Of a DNA stretch of 6,551 nt, positions 1-6,036 are shown one piece after another (the stretch's first letter is position 1; each line of letters starts with the position of its first letter). Made by a program: the position numbers and the translations under genes. The stretch comes from Chitinophagaceae bacterium UBA4412 (GTDB lineage: Bacteria > Bacteroidota > Bacteroidia > Chitinophagales > Chitinophagaceae). The stretch covers positions 8,749 through 15,299 of the forward strand of contig DGQO01000220.1 of the NCBI GenBank assembly GCA_002400445.1. The letters are read 5' to 3'. Below the pieces are notes generated by a model. It was not told the DNA's origin and did not search any database. It was given only the letters and a program-made list of their open reading frames with translations.

Positions 1-524
1 CTCATTCCGGAATTCAATGGAATGCGCAACAGGTTCAATGGTTTTTTTTGCAAGGATGCAAATGCCATTCTTGAGTTGGCCAGGGTATTCATCCTGATAC
101 CAAAAGCAGCTACACTATAGGATCCCAGCATACCTATAATGGTCCAAAATAAAATGAGTAGCACGCCGCCTGCACCAAAGAGACTATTTCCCTGGTGGTC
201 TTTTGCCAGGAAACCAAAGTATCCTGTAACAACAGTGCCTATGAAAATGAAAAGAATGAGCAATAGCCTGCCTTGCTGGCGCAAATAAGTAGAGCAGGTT
301 TGAAAAATTATTTCAGAAATTTCCAGCATCGATCGGTGCGCTGGTAATTTTTTAATTTTAAGATAATGATAAACGCCAAAGAGCAAACCCAGGAAGGTGA
401 CTAAAAAGCCCCAATACAATATTCGGTTGGAGTGAATTGCATCAGGAATCTGCAGGTCGGCCTCACCAGCCAGCGTGATAAAGGGTAAAAGGATGCTAAA
501 TAAGAGCAGTCCATACTTTTTCAT
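1..524 (-). CDS. hppA: Membrane-bound ion-translocating pyrophosphatase, N-terminal part (cut by left edge)
   Basis: This is the start of a membrane pyrophosphatase, an inner-membrane pump that couples hydrolysis of pyrophosphate to export of H+ or Na+. The ATG is at 524-522 and 174 codons are present with no stop; members of the family are usually about 650-900 residues, so most of the protein lies outside the window. Hydrophobic segments are visible at about residues 4-19, 35-55, 87-106 and 118-142. The best family mark is the stretch LGSYSVAAFGIRMNTLANSR (residues 133-152) followed by AFASL and a PLNSGM(S) motif at 169-175, which matches the conserved block of this family before the catalytic loops. 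The segment EISEIIFQTCSTYLRQQG (68-85) resembles the Bacteroidota subgroup that includes Na+ and H+ co-transporting enzymes. The catalytic DDDxxD-type motifs and the residue that sets K+ dependence are outside the window, so the ion specificity is open. No clear Shine-Dalgarno sequence precedes the start. Confidence 0.9.
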   Translation of the reverse strand, partial: MKKYGLLLFSILLPFITLAGEADLQIPDAIHSNRILYWGFLVTFLGLLFGVYHYLKIKKLPAHRSMLEISEIIFQTCSTYLRQQGRLLLILFIFIGTVVTGYFGFLAKDHQGNSLFGAGGVLLILFWTIIGMLGSYSVAAFGIRMNTLANSRMAFASLQKKPLNLLRIPLNSGM

Positions 525-600
525 AATAGTAAATTTTTACGGTTGGAAGCAGAGAATGAATTGATGTCATAAAACGGTATATGTTTTTCTGGCAGGAATT

Positions 601-681
601 TTAGTCTGCAAGGTACTCTAACGCATAGGCCCTATAAAGCAGTGCCGGGTGATTGATATCATAGTGAATGTTGATTTTCAT
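601..681 (-). CDS. Possible 26-residue micro-ORF upstream of the pyrophosphatase gene
   Basis: A short reading frame runs from ATG at 681-679 to TAA at 603-601 and encodes 26 residues beginning MKINIHYDIN and ending AYALEYLAD. It is on the same strand as the pyrophosphatase gene and ends 76 bases before its start codon. The codon choice looks like that of the neighbouring genes and the peptide has a natural-looking composition with alternating hydrophobic and charged residues. The same frame stays open upstream to a TGA, with a possible GTG start that would give about 49 residues. I do not recognise the product. It could be a small protein, a leader peptide, the remnant of a longer gene, or chance. 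Confidence 0.25.
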   Translation of the reverse strand: MKINIHYDINHPALLYRAYALEYLAD

Positions 682-749
682 ACTCAAAAGTTCCCTGGTT
701 GTAGGTTGTGTGAATACAGTAGTGGCGACAGTTTGCAGAAGAAATTGCA

Positions 750-769
750 CATTTCAAACGATTGAAATG
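750..769. promoter_or_regulatory. Perfect palindrome, candidate operator in front of the lipoprotein gene
   Basis: Two 8-base arms, CATTTCAA (750-757) and TTGAAATG (762-769), are exact inverse complements around a 4-base centre. The right arm contains TTGAAA (762-767), which is the candidate -35 box of the downstream gene. This position would suit a dimeric regulator that blocks polymerase. The symmetry is seen directly; the operator role is inferred. Confidence 0.35.
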
Positions 770-790
770 GAGTGGCCGGTAATTTGCAAT
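762..790 (+). promoter_or_regulatory. Possible promoter of the lipoprotein gene
   Basis: TTGAAA at 762-767 and TGCAAT at 785-790 are spaced by 17 bases, as in a sigma-70-like promoter, and would leave a leader of about 30 bases before the ATG at 827. An alternative reading is the Bacteroidota-type box GTAATTTG at 779-786, which has one mismatch to TAnnTTTG but no TTTG at the usual upstream distance. Neither fit is strong. Confidence 0.3.
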
Positions 791-826
791 ACAAGGCCTA
801 TAAAACAAACAACTTAAAACAACAAC

Positions 827-1321
827 ATGAAAAAAATTCTTTTGCTGGCAGCTACAGCATTTTCAATGGTGGCTTGCAATGATCAAAAAAAAACAGAAAC
901 AGTAACAACTGAGGGTGATACCCTTACAACAACCACAACAATGGACCCCATCAATAACACTATGGGTACAGCCACTTACACCGTATCTGAAGGTGATGTA
1001 ATTTACAGGGACGGAAAAGTATGGGTGTATCGGGATAAAGATTATGTGGTTGCAGATAAAGATGTAACCTTAGACAATGGGGTAGTTGTACATGCCAACG
1101 GTGAAGTAGTAAAAAATGGCCAGGTTGTGCAGCTTGAAGCAGATGAAAAAGTGAGTCGTGCAGGTAAGGTTTTTAATAAAATAGGTGAAGGCCTTGATGA
1201 CGCCTGGGATGGCACAAAGAAAGGTGTGCGCAAAGCCGGCGAAGCGATTGGTACAGCAGGTAAAAAAGTAGGCGAAGCAGGTAAGAAAGTGGGCGAAGAG
1301 GTGAAGGATATTGTACATTAA
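827..1321 (+). CDS. Small lipoprotein with DUF6799-like segment and repetitive helical C-terminus
   Basis: The 164-residue product starts with a lipoprotein signal peptide: lysines at 2 and 3, a hydrophobic core at 4-12, and the lipobox MVAC with the acylated cysteine at 17. It is therefore expected to be anchored to an envelope membrane. Residues 18-50 form a Thr-rich, probably flexible linker. Residues 53-105 contain repeated short motifs (RDGKVWVYRDKDYVVADKD, NGVVVHANGEVVKNGQ) that resemble the DUF6799 family, whose function is unknown. Residues 107-164 are predicted helical and contain near-heptad units (KAGEAIG, TAGKKVG, EAGKKVG, EEVKDIV) rich in Lys, Glu, Ala and Gly, like an amphipathic surface helix. 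It stands alone between a divergent gene and a strong terminator, so it is probably monocistronic. The start is fixed by the signal peptide. Family assignment is by eye; a role in envelope maintenance or stress is only a guess. Confidence 0.88.
   Translation: MKKILLLAATAFSMVACNDQKKTETVTTEGDTLTTTTTMDPINNTMGTATYTVSEGDVIYRDGKVWVYRDKDYVVADKDVTLDNGVVVHANGEVVKNGQVVQLEADEKVSRAGKVFNKIGEGLDDAWDGTKKGVRKAGEAIGTAGKKVGEAGKKVGEEVKDIVH
1256..1297 (+). repeat. Two tandem 21-base units inside the lipoprotein gene
   Basis: The units at 1256-1276 and 1277-1297 differ at only two positions, both synonymous (AAA/AAG and GTA/GTG). They encode the consecutive heptads AGKKVGE. The pattern suggests recent local duplication that lengthened the helical tail, with third-position drift since. 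Confidence 0.8.
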
Positions 1322-1338
1322 GCGAACTCCCGCTTTTT

Positions 1339-1400
1339 AAAAGGGTTATTTCAAAATTACATGTCTTCTCAGGGAAGGTAGTTTTGAGGTAACCCTTTTT
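1339..1400 (+). terminator. Long-stem intrinsic terminator after the lipoprotein gene
   Basis: AAAAGGGTTA (1339-1348) pairs with TAACCCTTTT (1390-1399), and TCAAAA (1351-1356) pairs with TTTTGA (1382-1387). The two bases between the stems on each side (TT and GG) can form G-U pairs in RNA, giving a nearly continuous 18-pair stem. The 25-base loop holds a small nested stem (CTTC/GAAG). The plus-strand transcript ends in a U-rich run (1396-1405), 17 bases after the stop codon of the lipoprotein gene. It could also slow minus-strand transcripts from the SET gene, but the T-run on that side is weaker. Confidence 0.8.
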
Positions 1401-1407
1401 ATTTTGG

Positions 1408-1551
1408 ATGAAGCACATAGAAGACCTCATTCATTATGTATGTGAAAATTGGCAACCAAAAAAGGCAATATATGTAGCTGCATATGCCCGTCGATTAGAA
1501 ACGGTGCACCAAAGAACTGGGCAAAACCTTAAAGAATACCGTTCTTTTTAA
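1408..1551 (+). CDS. Candidate 47-residue small protein, unknown function
   Basis: An open frame runs from ATG at 1408 to TAA at 1549-1551 and encodes 47 residues beginning MKHIEDLIHYVCENW and ending GQNLKEYRSF. The peptide looks natural: mainly helical, amphipathic, with many charged residues (Glu, Lys, Arg, His), one Cys at 12 and one Trp at 15, and the codon use matches the neighbouring genes. No signal peptide or membrane segment is present, so a cytoplasmic location is expected. An in-frame TAA at 1390-1392 rules out a longer version, and there is no clear ribosome-binding site. It starts 8 bases after the terminator stem, so it would need its own promoter or readthrough, and its last 23 bases overlap the 3' end of the SET gene on the other strand. 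I do not recognise it; a gene remnant or chance frame is possible. Confidence 0.42.
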   Translation: MKHIEDLIHYVCENWQPKKAIYVAAYARRLETVHQRTGQNLKEYRSF

Positions 1552-1939
1552 TGACGTCCCAGTAGTCCTGCCCGTAGCCTACGAGTACTTCCTGGTTGGG
1601 TAATATATCCCGGGTAGAAACGATATATACTTTTTTACCTTTCACCTCGTATTCGCTATTGTTGCGGATGCCCTTCACCTTAGTTTTTCCGCTTGCATCA
1701 TTGGCAAAATGTGCAAAGTCCTTTTTATTTTTGCTGGCGTCAATTACGTGATTGCGATTTACAAAGTAGATGTAGAGATTATGACCCTCATCATGATCGG
1801 CATCTTTCCAGGAAGTAATTTTTCCCTGGTATTCGGTAATGTAAGATCCCTTGGGTATAAAGCTTGTTGTAAATAAGCCATTGCCACAACCGGGCAATGA
1901 TGAAGGTTTTACTTCAAGATAGGCATCAAATAAGTTCAT
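1529..1939 (-). CDS. Small SET-domain protein (putative protein-lysine methyltransferase)
   Basis: SET proteins transfer a methyl group from S-adenosylmethionine to lysine side chains. Taking the ATG at 1939-1937, the product has 136 residues and is almost entirely a minimal SET domain. Visible motifs are GCGNGLFTT followed by IPKGSYITEYQG (residues 17-39, the first SAM-binding region), AHFANDA (76-82, in the place of the usual RFINHS/NH motif), and LPNQEVLVGYGQDYW (113-127, with the conserved E-L/V-x-x-x-Y ending; Tyr122 is the candidate catalytic residue). There is no pre-SET or Cys-rich post-SET region. A longer frame begins at a TTG at 1993, but its extra 18 residues look non-coding and a possible promoter lies within them, so I prefer the ATG. 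The substrate is unknown, and the neighbours give no hint. The altered NH motif (N-D-A) is common enough in short bacterial SET proteins that activity cannot be excluded. Confidence 0.85.
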   Translation of the reverse strand: MNLFDAYLEVKPSSLPGCGNGLFTTSFIPKGSYITEYQGKITSWKDADHDEGHNLYIYFVNRNHVIDASKNKKDFAHFANDASGKTKVKGIRNNSEYEVKGKKVYIVSTRDILPNQEVLVGYGQDYWDVIKKNGIL

Positions 1940-1969
1940 GTGAAATGCTGTAATGGAAGGCGTGGATAA

Positions 1970-1998
1970 ATAATAAAATTGAAGATAGGGCAAAGCAA
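1970..1998 (-). promoter_or_regulatory. Possible promoter of the SET-domain gene
   Basis: Read on the minus strand, TATTAT (1975-1970) lies 17 bases downstream of TTGCTT (1998-1993), a weak sigma-70-like pair with a good -10. Transcription would start near 1963, giving a leader of about 24 bases before the ATG at 1939. This agrees with the shorter start chosen for the gene. Confidence 0.3.
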
Positions 1999-2189
1999 AA
2001 TAGCCAGCATGTTTTCAAGGATAAAATTTTATGCAGCGGTTATTACTGCCTGATATCATTCCCGGTTTTTCTCTTGCCGGCAACACTATATCGTTAACAA
2101 TAAAAACAACTTTATAGATGAATAGAGCCGTAAAAGCAGACCAGGGCTTTTGCTTCAGGGGAAAGAAGCAGGACTCTGCCGGCTACTGC
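1999..2189. other. Intergenic region between the SET gene and purC
   Basis: This stretch has no convincing gene on either strand. It contains a short inverted repeat, TGCTTC (2150-2155) and GAAGCA (2164-2169), about 20 bases after the 3' end of purC. It could fold in the purC transcript, but no T-run follows it, so it is not a convincing intrinsic terminator. Short plus-strand frames of about 28 and 27 codons near 2031 and 2118 are considered chance. Confidence 0.5.
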
Positions 2190-3128
2190 CTAGAAAGTTG
2201 AAATTTCGAGTTGCTGTAGTGCCGCTATGATTTTATCAAAGACCTCTTCGTCACTCATCGGCCTTGGGACAAATGCTTCTCCTATGATATTTTCGTAGAG
2301 TTCGATATACCGTTTGCTGATGCTATCTACCCATGCTGCCGTCATTTCTGGCACAACTTGCCCTGGCTTACCCATAAAATTATTTTCAATCAGCCATTCC
2401 CTTACAAACTCTTTGCTCAACTGCTTTTGACGTTCGCCGCTTTGCTGCCTTTCTTCAAATCCATTTGCAAGAAAATACCGGGAAGAATCTGGCGTGTGAA
2501 TTTCATCCATCAAAATAATTTCATCTCCCCGTTTACCAAATTCATATTTAGTGTCTACTAAAATTAAATCCCTGGCTGCTGCTAATGATTTTCCTCTTTC
2601 AAATAACGCCAGGCTGTAGTGCTGAAGGGTATTCCAGTCTTTTTCACTGGCAAGACCCTGTGCTATGATTTCTGCGGCACTGATGTCTTCATCGTGCCCC
2701 TCCGTTGCTTTTGTGCTTGGTGTAATGATGGGAGAAGGAAAAAAGTCATTCTCTTTCATGCCTTCCGGCAAGGGCACGCCGCATAGGATTCTTGCTCCTG
2801 CACTGTAGGTGCGCCATGCATGCCCGGTAAGATTTCCTCTTACGACCATTTCAATTTTAAAAGGCTCGCACCTTCGGCCAATGCTCACATTTGGTGCAGG
2901 TGTACTGAGCAGCCAGTTAGGACAAATATCGCTGCAGGCACGCAGCATGTAAGCCGCAATCTCGTTCAGCACTTGTCCTTTAAAAGGAATTGGCTGGGGC
3001 AACACCACGTCGAAAGCAGATATCCGGTTGCTTGCCAGCATTACGAGTAAGTGCTCTCCAATGCTGTACACATCTCTCACTTTTCCACGATAAAAATTTG
3101 TTTGTGCAGGGAACTGATATTTTTCCAT
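2190..3128 (-). CDS. purC: Phosphoribosylaminoimidazole-succinocarboxamide synthase (SAICAR synthetase)
   Basis: This cytoplasmic enzyme of purine biosynthesis joins CAIR and L-aspartate with ATP to give SAICAR. The 312-residue product is the longer form, common in Bacteroidota and close to the yeast enzyme; many bacterial PurC proteins have about 240 residues. Family motifs are clear: [10 protein letters not shown] (12-21), with the nucleotide-binding loop; [12 protein letters not shown] (32-43); the signature [13 protein letters not shown] (93-105); [14 protein letters not shown] (137-150), a substrate-binding region; [14 protein letters not shown] (188-201); and [15 protein letters not shown] (205-219), with the metal-binding and SAICAR-signature residues. 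All key motifs are intact, so it should be active. The ATG at 3128-3126 puts the first motif at the usual distance from the N-terminus. No other purine gene is adjacent in the window, so it appears to be expressed alone. Confidence 0.97.
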   Translation of the reverse strand: MEKYQFPAQTNFYRGKVRDVYSIGEHLLVMLASNRISAFDVVLPQPIPFKGQVLNEIAAYMLRACSDICPNWLLSTPAPNVSIGRRCEPFKIEMVVRGNLTGHAWRTYSAGARILCGVPLPEGMKENDFFPSPIITPSTKATEGHDEDISAAEIIAQGLASEKDWNTLQHYSLALFERGKSLAAARDLILVDTKYEFGKRGDEIILMDEIHTPDSSRYFLANGFEERQQSGERQKQLSKEFVREWLIENNFMGKPGQVVPEMTAAWVDSISKRYIELYENIIGEAFVPRPMSDEEVFDKIIAALQQLEISTF

Positions 3129-3132
3129 GGCG

Positions 3133-3140
3133 CAAAAATA
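3133..3140 (-). promoter_or_regulatory. Perfect Bacteroidota -7 box directly before purC
   Basis: On the minus strand the sequence TATTTTTG matches the Bacteroidota -7 consensus TAnnTTTG at every defined position and ends four bases before the purC ATG. If used, transcription would start at or next to the start codon, giving a leaderless or nearly leaderless mRNA. The nearest upstream TTTG is 28 bases away, farther than the usual spacing of about 19-21, which weakens the case. Confidence 0.35.
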
Positions 3141-3161
3141 ATGGGAGATGCTGTATTTTAC

Positions 3162-3169
3162 GTGTACAC
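3162..3169. promoter_or_regulatory. Short palindrome GTGTACAC between purC and the receptor gene
   Basis: The 8-base perfect palindrome lies 33 bases upstream of purC, in the shared regulatory region, and could be part of an operator for purine control. It is short enough to occur by chance, and I cannot tie it to a known regulator. Confidence 0.2.
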
Positions 3170-3225
3170 AAAGCTTTTAAATTCTGCGTTCAAGCTTAAA
3201 AAAAATAATTTTTATAGATAATAAC

Positions 3226-3246
3226 TATGCTTATTTTGCAAGCATA
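3226..3246 (+). promoter_or_regulatory. Hairpin in the promoter or leader of the receptor gene
   Basis: TATGCTT (3226-3232) and AAGCATA (3240-3246) are exact inverse complements around a 7-base loop. The loop region includes TTATTTTG (3231-3238), one mismatch from the Bacteroidota -7 box TAnnTTTG. The symmetry therefore either sits over the promoter as an operator or forms a hairpin at the very start of the mRNA, 24 bases before the ATG at 3271. No classical extracytoplasmic-sigma promoter is evident. Confidence 0.35.
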
Positions 3247-3270
3247 TCACCTTAACCAAAAACAAGCGAT

Positions 3271-5991
3271 ATGAGAAAAATCACAGGCTTTTTGGTTACA
3301 TTTTTGATTGCCGGCCTAATATCCCAGGTAAGCTATGCACAAAATGTAACCATTAGCGGGAATGTAAAGAACAAAACAACACAGGAAAATTCTTCGGCCG
3401 TGTCTGTTACGATCAAGGGAACGGACATTGGTACTTACACAGATGATAAAGGAAACTTTAGCATTACCGTGAAACAACTTCCTATCACACTGGTATTTAC
3501 TTCCATTAATTATTTACCACAGGAAGTGAAAGTTACCAGTGCTGCACAAAAACTCAACATCGCTTTTGAACCATCGAATGACCTTGGGCAGGAAGTGATA
3601 GTATCGGCATCCAGGGTGCCTGAGAAAATTCTTGAATCGCCTGTGTCTATTGAGAGGGTAAGCGCTGCAGCTATTCGCAATGCACCTTCTGCCAATTTCT
3701 ACGATGTAGTAAGCACGCTCAAAGGTGTGGATGTAACTACATCTTCCCTCACTTTTAAAACGCCTACCACCAGGGGTTTTGGCGGAAGTGGAAATACCCG
3801 CTTCAACCAATTGGTAGATGGCATGGATAACCAGGCGCCAGGCCTCAACTTTTCTGTAGGTGCTATTATTGGTTTAAATGAACTGGATGTAGATAATATT
3901 GAATTGCTAAGTGGTGCATCATCCGCCCTCTATGGCCCGGGTGGTATGAATGGTACCATGCTCATGACGAGTAAGAATCCATTTAAATACCAGGGTTTTT
4001 CTTATGTAATTAAAACAGGTATCCTGCATACTGATGGCAGCGAAAGAGATCCTTCTCCATATTATAACTGGTCATTGCGCTGGGCTAAAAAAATATCAGA
4101 AAAATTTGCGTTTAAAATTACTTCCGAACTGGTGCAGGCAAAAGACTGGATCGGTATGGACTATCGAAACTATGATCGTAGTAATGGTGTACTTGTTCCG
4201 GGCAACCGTCAAACCGATCCGAACTACGATGGCGTAAACGTATTTGGTGATGAAACCACGATCGACCTTCGGCAAGTGCTCGGCGCTATTGGTGCACAAG
4301 CGCCGTTCCTCGCTCCATTTGTAAACTCTATCTCAGGCAATCCGATCAGGGTTTCCCGTACCGGATACACAGAGCAGGAATTGCTGAATCCTAATACCGT
4401 AAATTTCAAACTTGGCGGATCTCTACATTATAAATTATCCGAGAATACAGAAGCTGTTATAGCGGGCTACTGGGGCACAGGTAACACCGTGTACACAGGG
4501 GCAAGTCGCTATTCTATCAAGGATTTTAAAATGGGACAGTACAAGATAGAATTGCAAAACCGTGACTGGCTGCTGCGTGCTTACACTACCCAGGAGAATG
4601 CAGGGCAGTCTTTTAACATGGCCGCAACTACCCAGAATTTTAATGAAAGCTGGAAACCAAGTGGTGGAAGCACAGGCTGGTATTTCCAATACGGGCTGGC
4701 CTATCTAAATGCAAGACTTGCGGGTGCTTCAGATGCAGATGCACACACAACCGGTCGTGCTACAGCAGATATTGGTCGTCCTAAAGTGGGAACTGCTGCA
4801 TTTAATAACGCTTATGATGTGGTAAGAAAAATTCCTGTACCAAAAGGAGGTGCCTTACTCGATCGCAGTGACTTGTATAGTGTAGAAGGTAACTACAATC
4901 TTTCCCGCTTTACAAAAGATGTAGCAGACGTTTTGTTGGGTGTTAACTATCGCCAATATTCGCTGGATTCAAAAGGTACTTTGTTTGCCGATTCAACCGG
5001 GCCAATTAAGATCAATGAGCTGGGTGCATTTCTGCAGGCTTCAAGAGATATCACCAGTTTTCTTAAACTGAGTGCATCTGCCCGTTACGATAAAAACGAA
5101 AACTTTGATGGTAAGTTTACGCCAAGGATTACGGCTGTTTTCAAAGTGGCAGAGAATAATAATATCCGCTTATCATACCAAACTGCATATCGTTTCCCTT
5201 CTACACAACAGCAATGGATTAACCTCGATCTTTTGAGTTATAAGCTCATAGGAGGAAACAGTGACTTCGTACAATTCTATAAGTTTGATACTAATCCTGT
5301 GTACTACAGGGATTCATTAAAGAATGGGCAGATGGTGCAGTGGAAATATCCAAAGCAAAAGCCTGAACAACTTTCTTCTTTTGAATTGGGTTACAAGGGG
5401 CTATTACTCGAATCAAAAATGCTGGTGGATATGTATGGCTACTATGGTAACTATACTGACTTTACAGGCAGGGTAGTAGTGGCGCAAAGCAGGACCGGTA
5501 GTCCCATTACACAGGCCGATGCAGAGAACGGACAGATTTATTCTGTTCCCATTAATTCTACTGAAAAAATAAAAACCTATGGTTTTGGTATTGGTGTAGA
5601 TTATCGCCTGCCCAGGAGTTTTACCCTGAGTGCAAACTTTGCTTCAGATAATCTGGATGATGTAAGTAGTGGTCTTATTACGTCTTTCAATTCACCAAAG
5701 TATAAACTCAATGCATCCTTAGGTAATTCCGGATTTGGCAAAGCAAAGCGCCTTGGTTTTAACGTGGCCTATCGCTGGCAAGACCAGTTTTACTTCCAGG
5801 GAGACCTGGCTAATGGTGTAGTACCCAGCGTACAAACCGTAGATGCGCAATTCAGTTATAAATTACCTACCACCAAATCCATTATAAAAATTGGTGCAAA
5901 TAATTTACTCAACCAATATTATTACAACGCTATAGGAAACTCTTATGTGGGTGGATTGTACTATGTAAGTTTTGGTTACAATATTTATTAA
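3271..5991 (+). CDS. TonB-dependent outer-membrane receptor with carboxypeptidase-regulatory-like N-domain
   Basis: This 906-residue protein is an outer-membrane gated channel that imports a bound substrate using energy from TonB-ExbB-ExbD. A signal peptide spans residues 1-23 (cleavage after SYA). Residues 26-103 form a carboxypeptidase-regulatory-like beta domain (VTISGNV, GTYTDDKGNFSI, the LVFTSINYLPQEV segment), typical of Bacteroidota receptors. EVIVSASR at 108-115 is a TonB-box-like segment. The plug is at about 118-236, with TRGFGGSGNTRFNQLVDG (167-184) and VDNIELLSGASSALYGPGG (207-225), the usual plug core. The rest is a 22-strand barrel, rich in alternating Tyr and aromatic strands, ending in YYVSFGYNIY with the terminal aromatic expected for BAM assembly. 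It lacks the roughly 1000-residue size and adjacent SusD of classical SusC proteins. The next gene follows after 45 bases on the same strand. The substrate (metal chelate, vitamin, glycan or peptide) cannot be told from the sequence. Confidence 0.95.
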   Translation: MRKITGFLVTFLIAGLISQVSYAQNVTISGNVKNKTTQENSSAVSVTIKGTDIGTYTDDKGNFSITVKQLPITLVFTSINYLPQEVKVTSAAQKLNIAFEPSNDLGQEVIVSASRVPEKILESPVSIERVSAAAIRNAPSANFYDVVSTLKGVDVTTSSLTFKTPTTRGFGGSGNTRFNQLVDGMDNQAPGLNFSVGAIIGLNELDVDNIELLSGASSALYGPGGMNGTMLMTSKNPFKYQGFSYVIKTGILHTDGSERDPSPYYNWSLRWAKKISEKFAFKITSELVQAKDWIGMDYRNYDRSNGVLVPGNRQTDPNYDGVNVFGDETTIDLRQVLGAIGAQAPFLAPFVNSISGNPIRVSRTGYTEQELLNPNTVNFKLGGSLHYKLSENTEAVIAGYWGTGNTVYTGASRYSIKDFKMGQYKIELQNRDWLLRAYTTQENAGQSFNMAATTQNFNESWKPSGGSTGWYFQYGLAYLNARLAGASDADAHTTGRATADIGRPKVGTAAFNNAYDVVRKIPVPKGGALLDRSDLYSVEGNYNLSRFTKDVADVLLGVNYRQYSLDSKGTLFADSTGPIKINELGAFLQASRDITSFLKLSASARYDKNENFDGKFTPRITAVFKVAENNNIRLSYQTAYRFPSTQQQWINLDLLSYKLIGGNSDFVQFYKFDTNPVYYRDSLKNGQMVQWKYPKQKPEQLSSFELGYKGLLLESKMLVDMYGYYGNYTDFTGRVVVAQSRTGSPITQADAENGQIYSVPINSTEKIKTYGFGIGVDYRLPRSFTLSANFASDNLDDVSSGLITSFNSPKYKLNASLGNSGFGKAKRLGFNVAYRWQDQFYFQGDLANGVVPSVQTVDAQFSYKLPTTKSIIKIGANNLLNQYYYNAIGNSYVGGLYYVSFGYNIY

Positions 5992-6015
5992 TCGGTAATC
6001 TGCTGAATTACTTCA

Positions 6016-6035
6016 TTCAAAAAAAATATTTTGAA
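6016..6035 (+). promoter_or_regulatory. A/T-rich hairpin just upstream of the FAS1 start codon
   Basis: TTCAAAA (6016-6022) and TTTTGAA (6029-6035) are inverse complements around a 6-base loop and end one base before the ATG at 6037. The hairpin is weak (only two G-C pairs) but sits over the ribosome entry region and might set the translation level of the second gene relative to the receptor. No T-run follows, so it is not a terminator; the gap therefore supports co-transcription. Confidence 0.25.
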
Positions 6036-6036
6036 A

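Noticed and set aside
1173..1430. Minus-strand open frame of 85 codons across the lipoprotein 3' end and terminator
   Set aside because: It runs through the terminator hairpin and opposite the repetitive helical tail, and its Leu/Ser/Arg/His-rich product looks like antisense translation.
2150..2169. Inverted repeat after purC considered as an intrinsic terminator
   Set aside because: The stem is only six pairs and no T-run follows on the purC strand.
2031..2201. Two short plus-strand frames (ATG at 2031 with 28 codons, ATG at 2118 with 27 codons)
   Set aside because: Both are very short, the second runs into the 3' end of purC on the other strand, and neither has a convincing ribosome-binding site or composition.
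3171..3197. Two AAGCTT copies, 15 bases apart, considered as an operator
   Set aside because: AAGCTT is a self-complementary hexamer in an A/T-rich region, and the flanks do not extend the symmetry; chance is a sufficient explanation.
2358..3199. Plus-strand frames of 60-76 codons opposite purC
   Set aside because: They overlap the strongly supported purC gene and show no family features.
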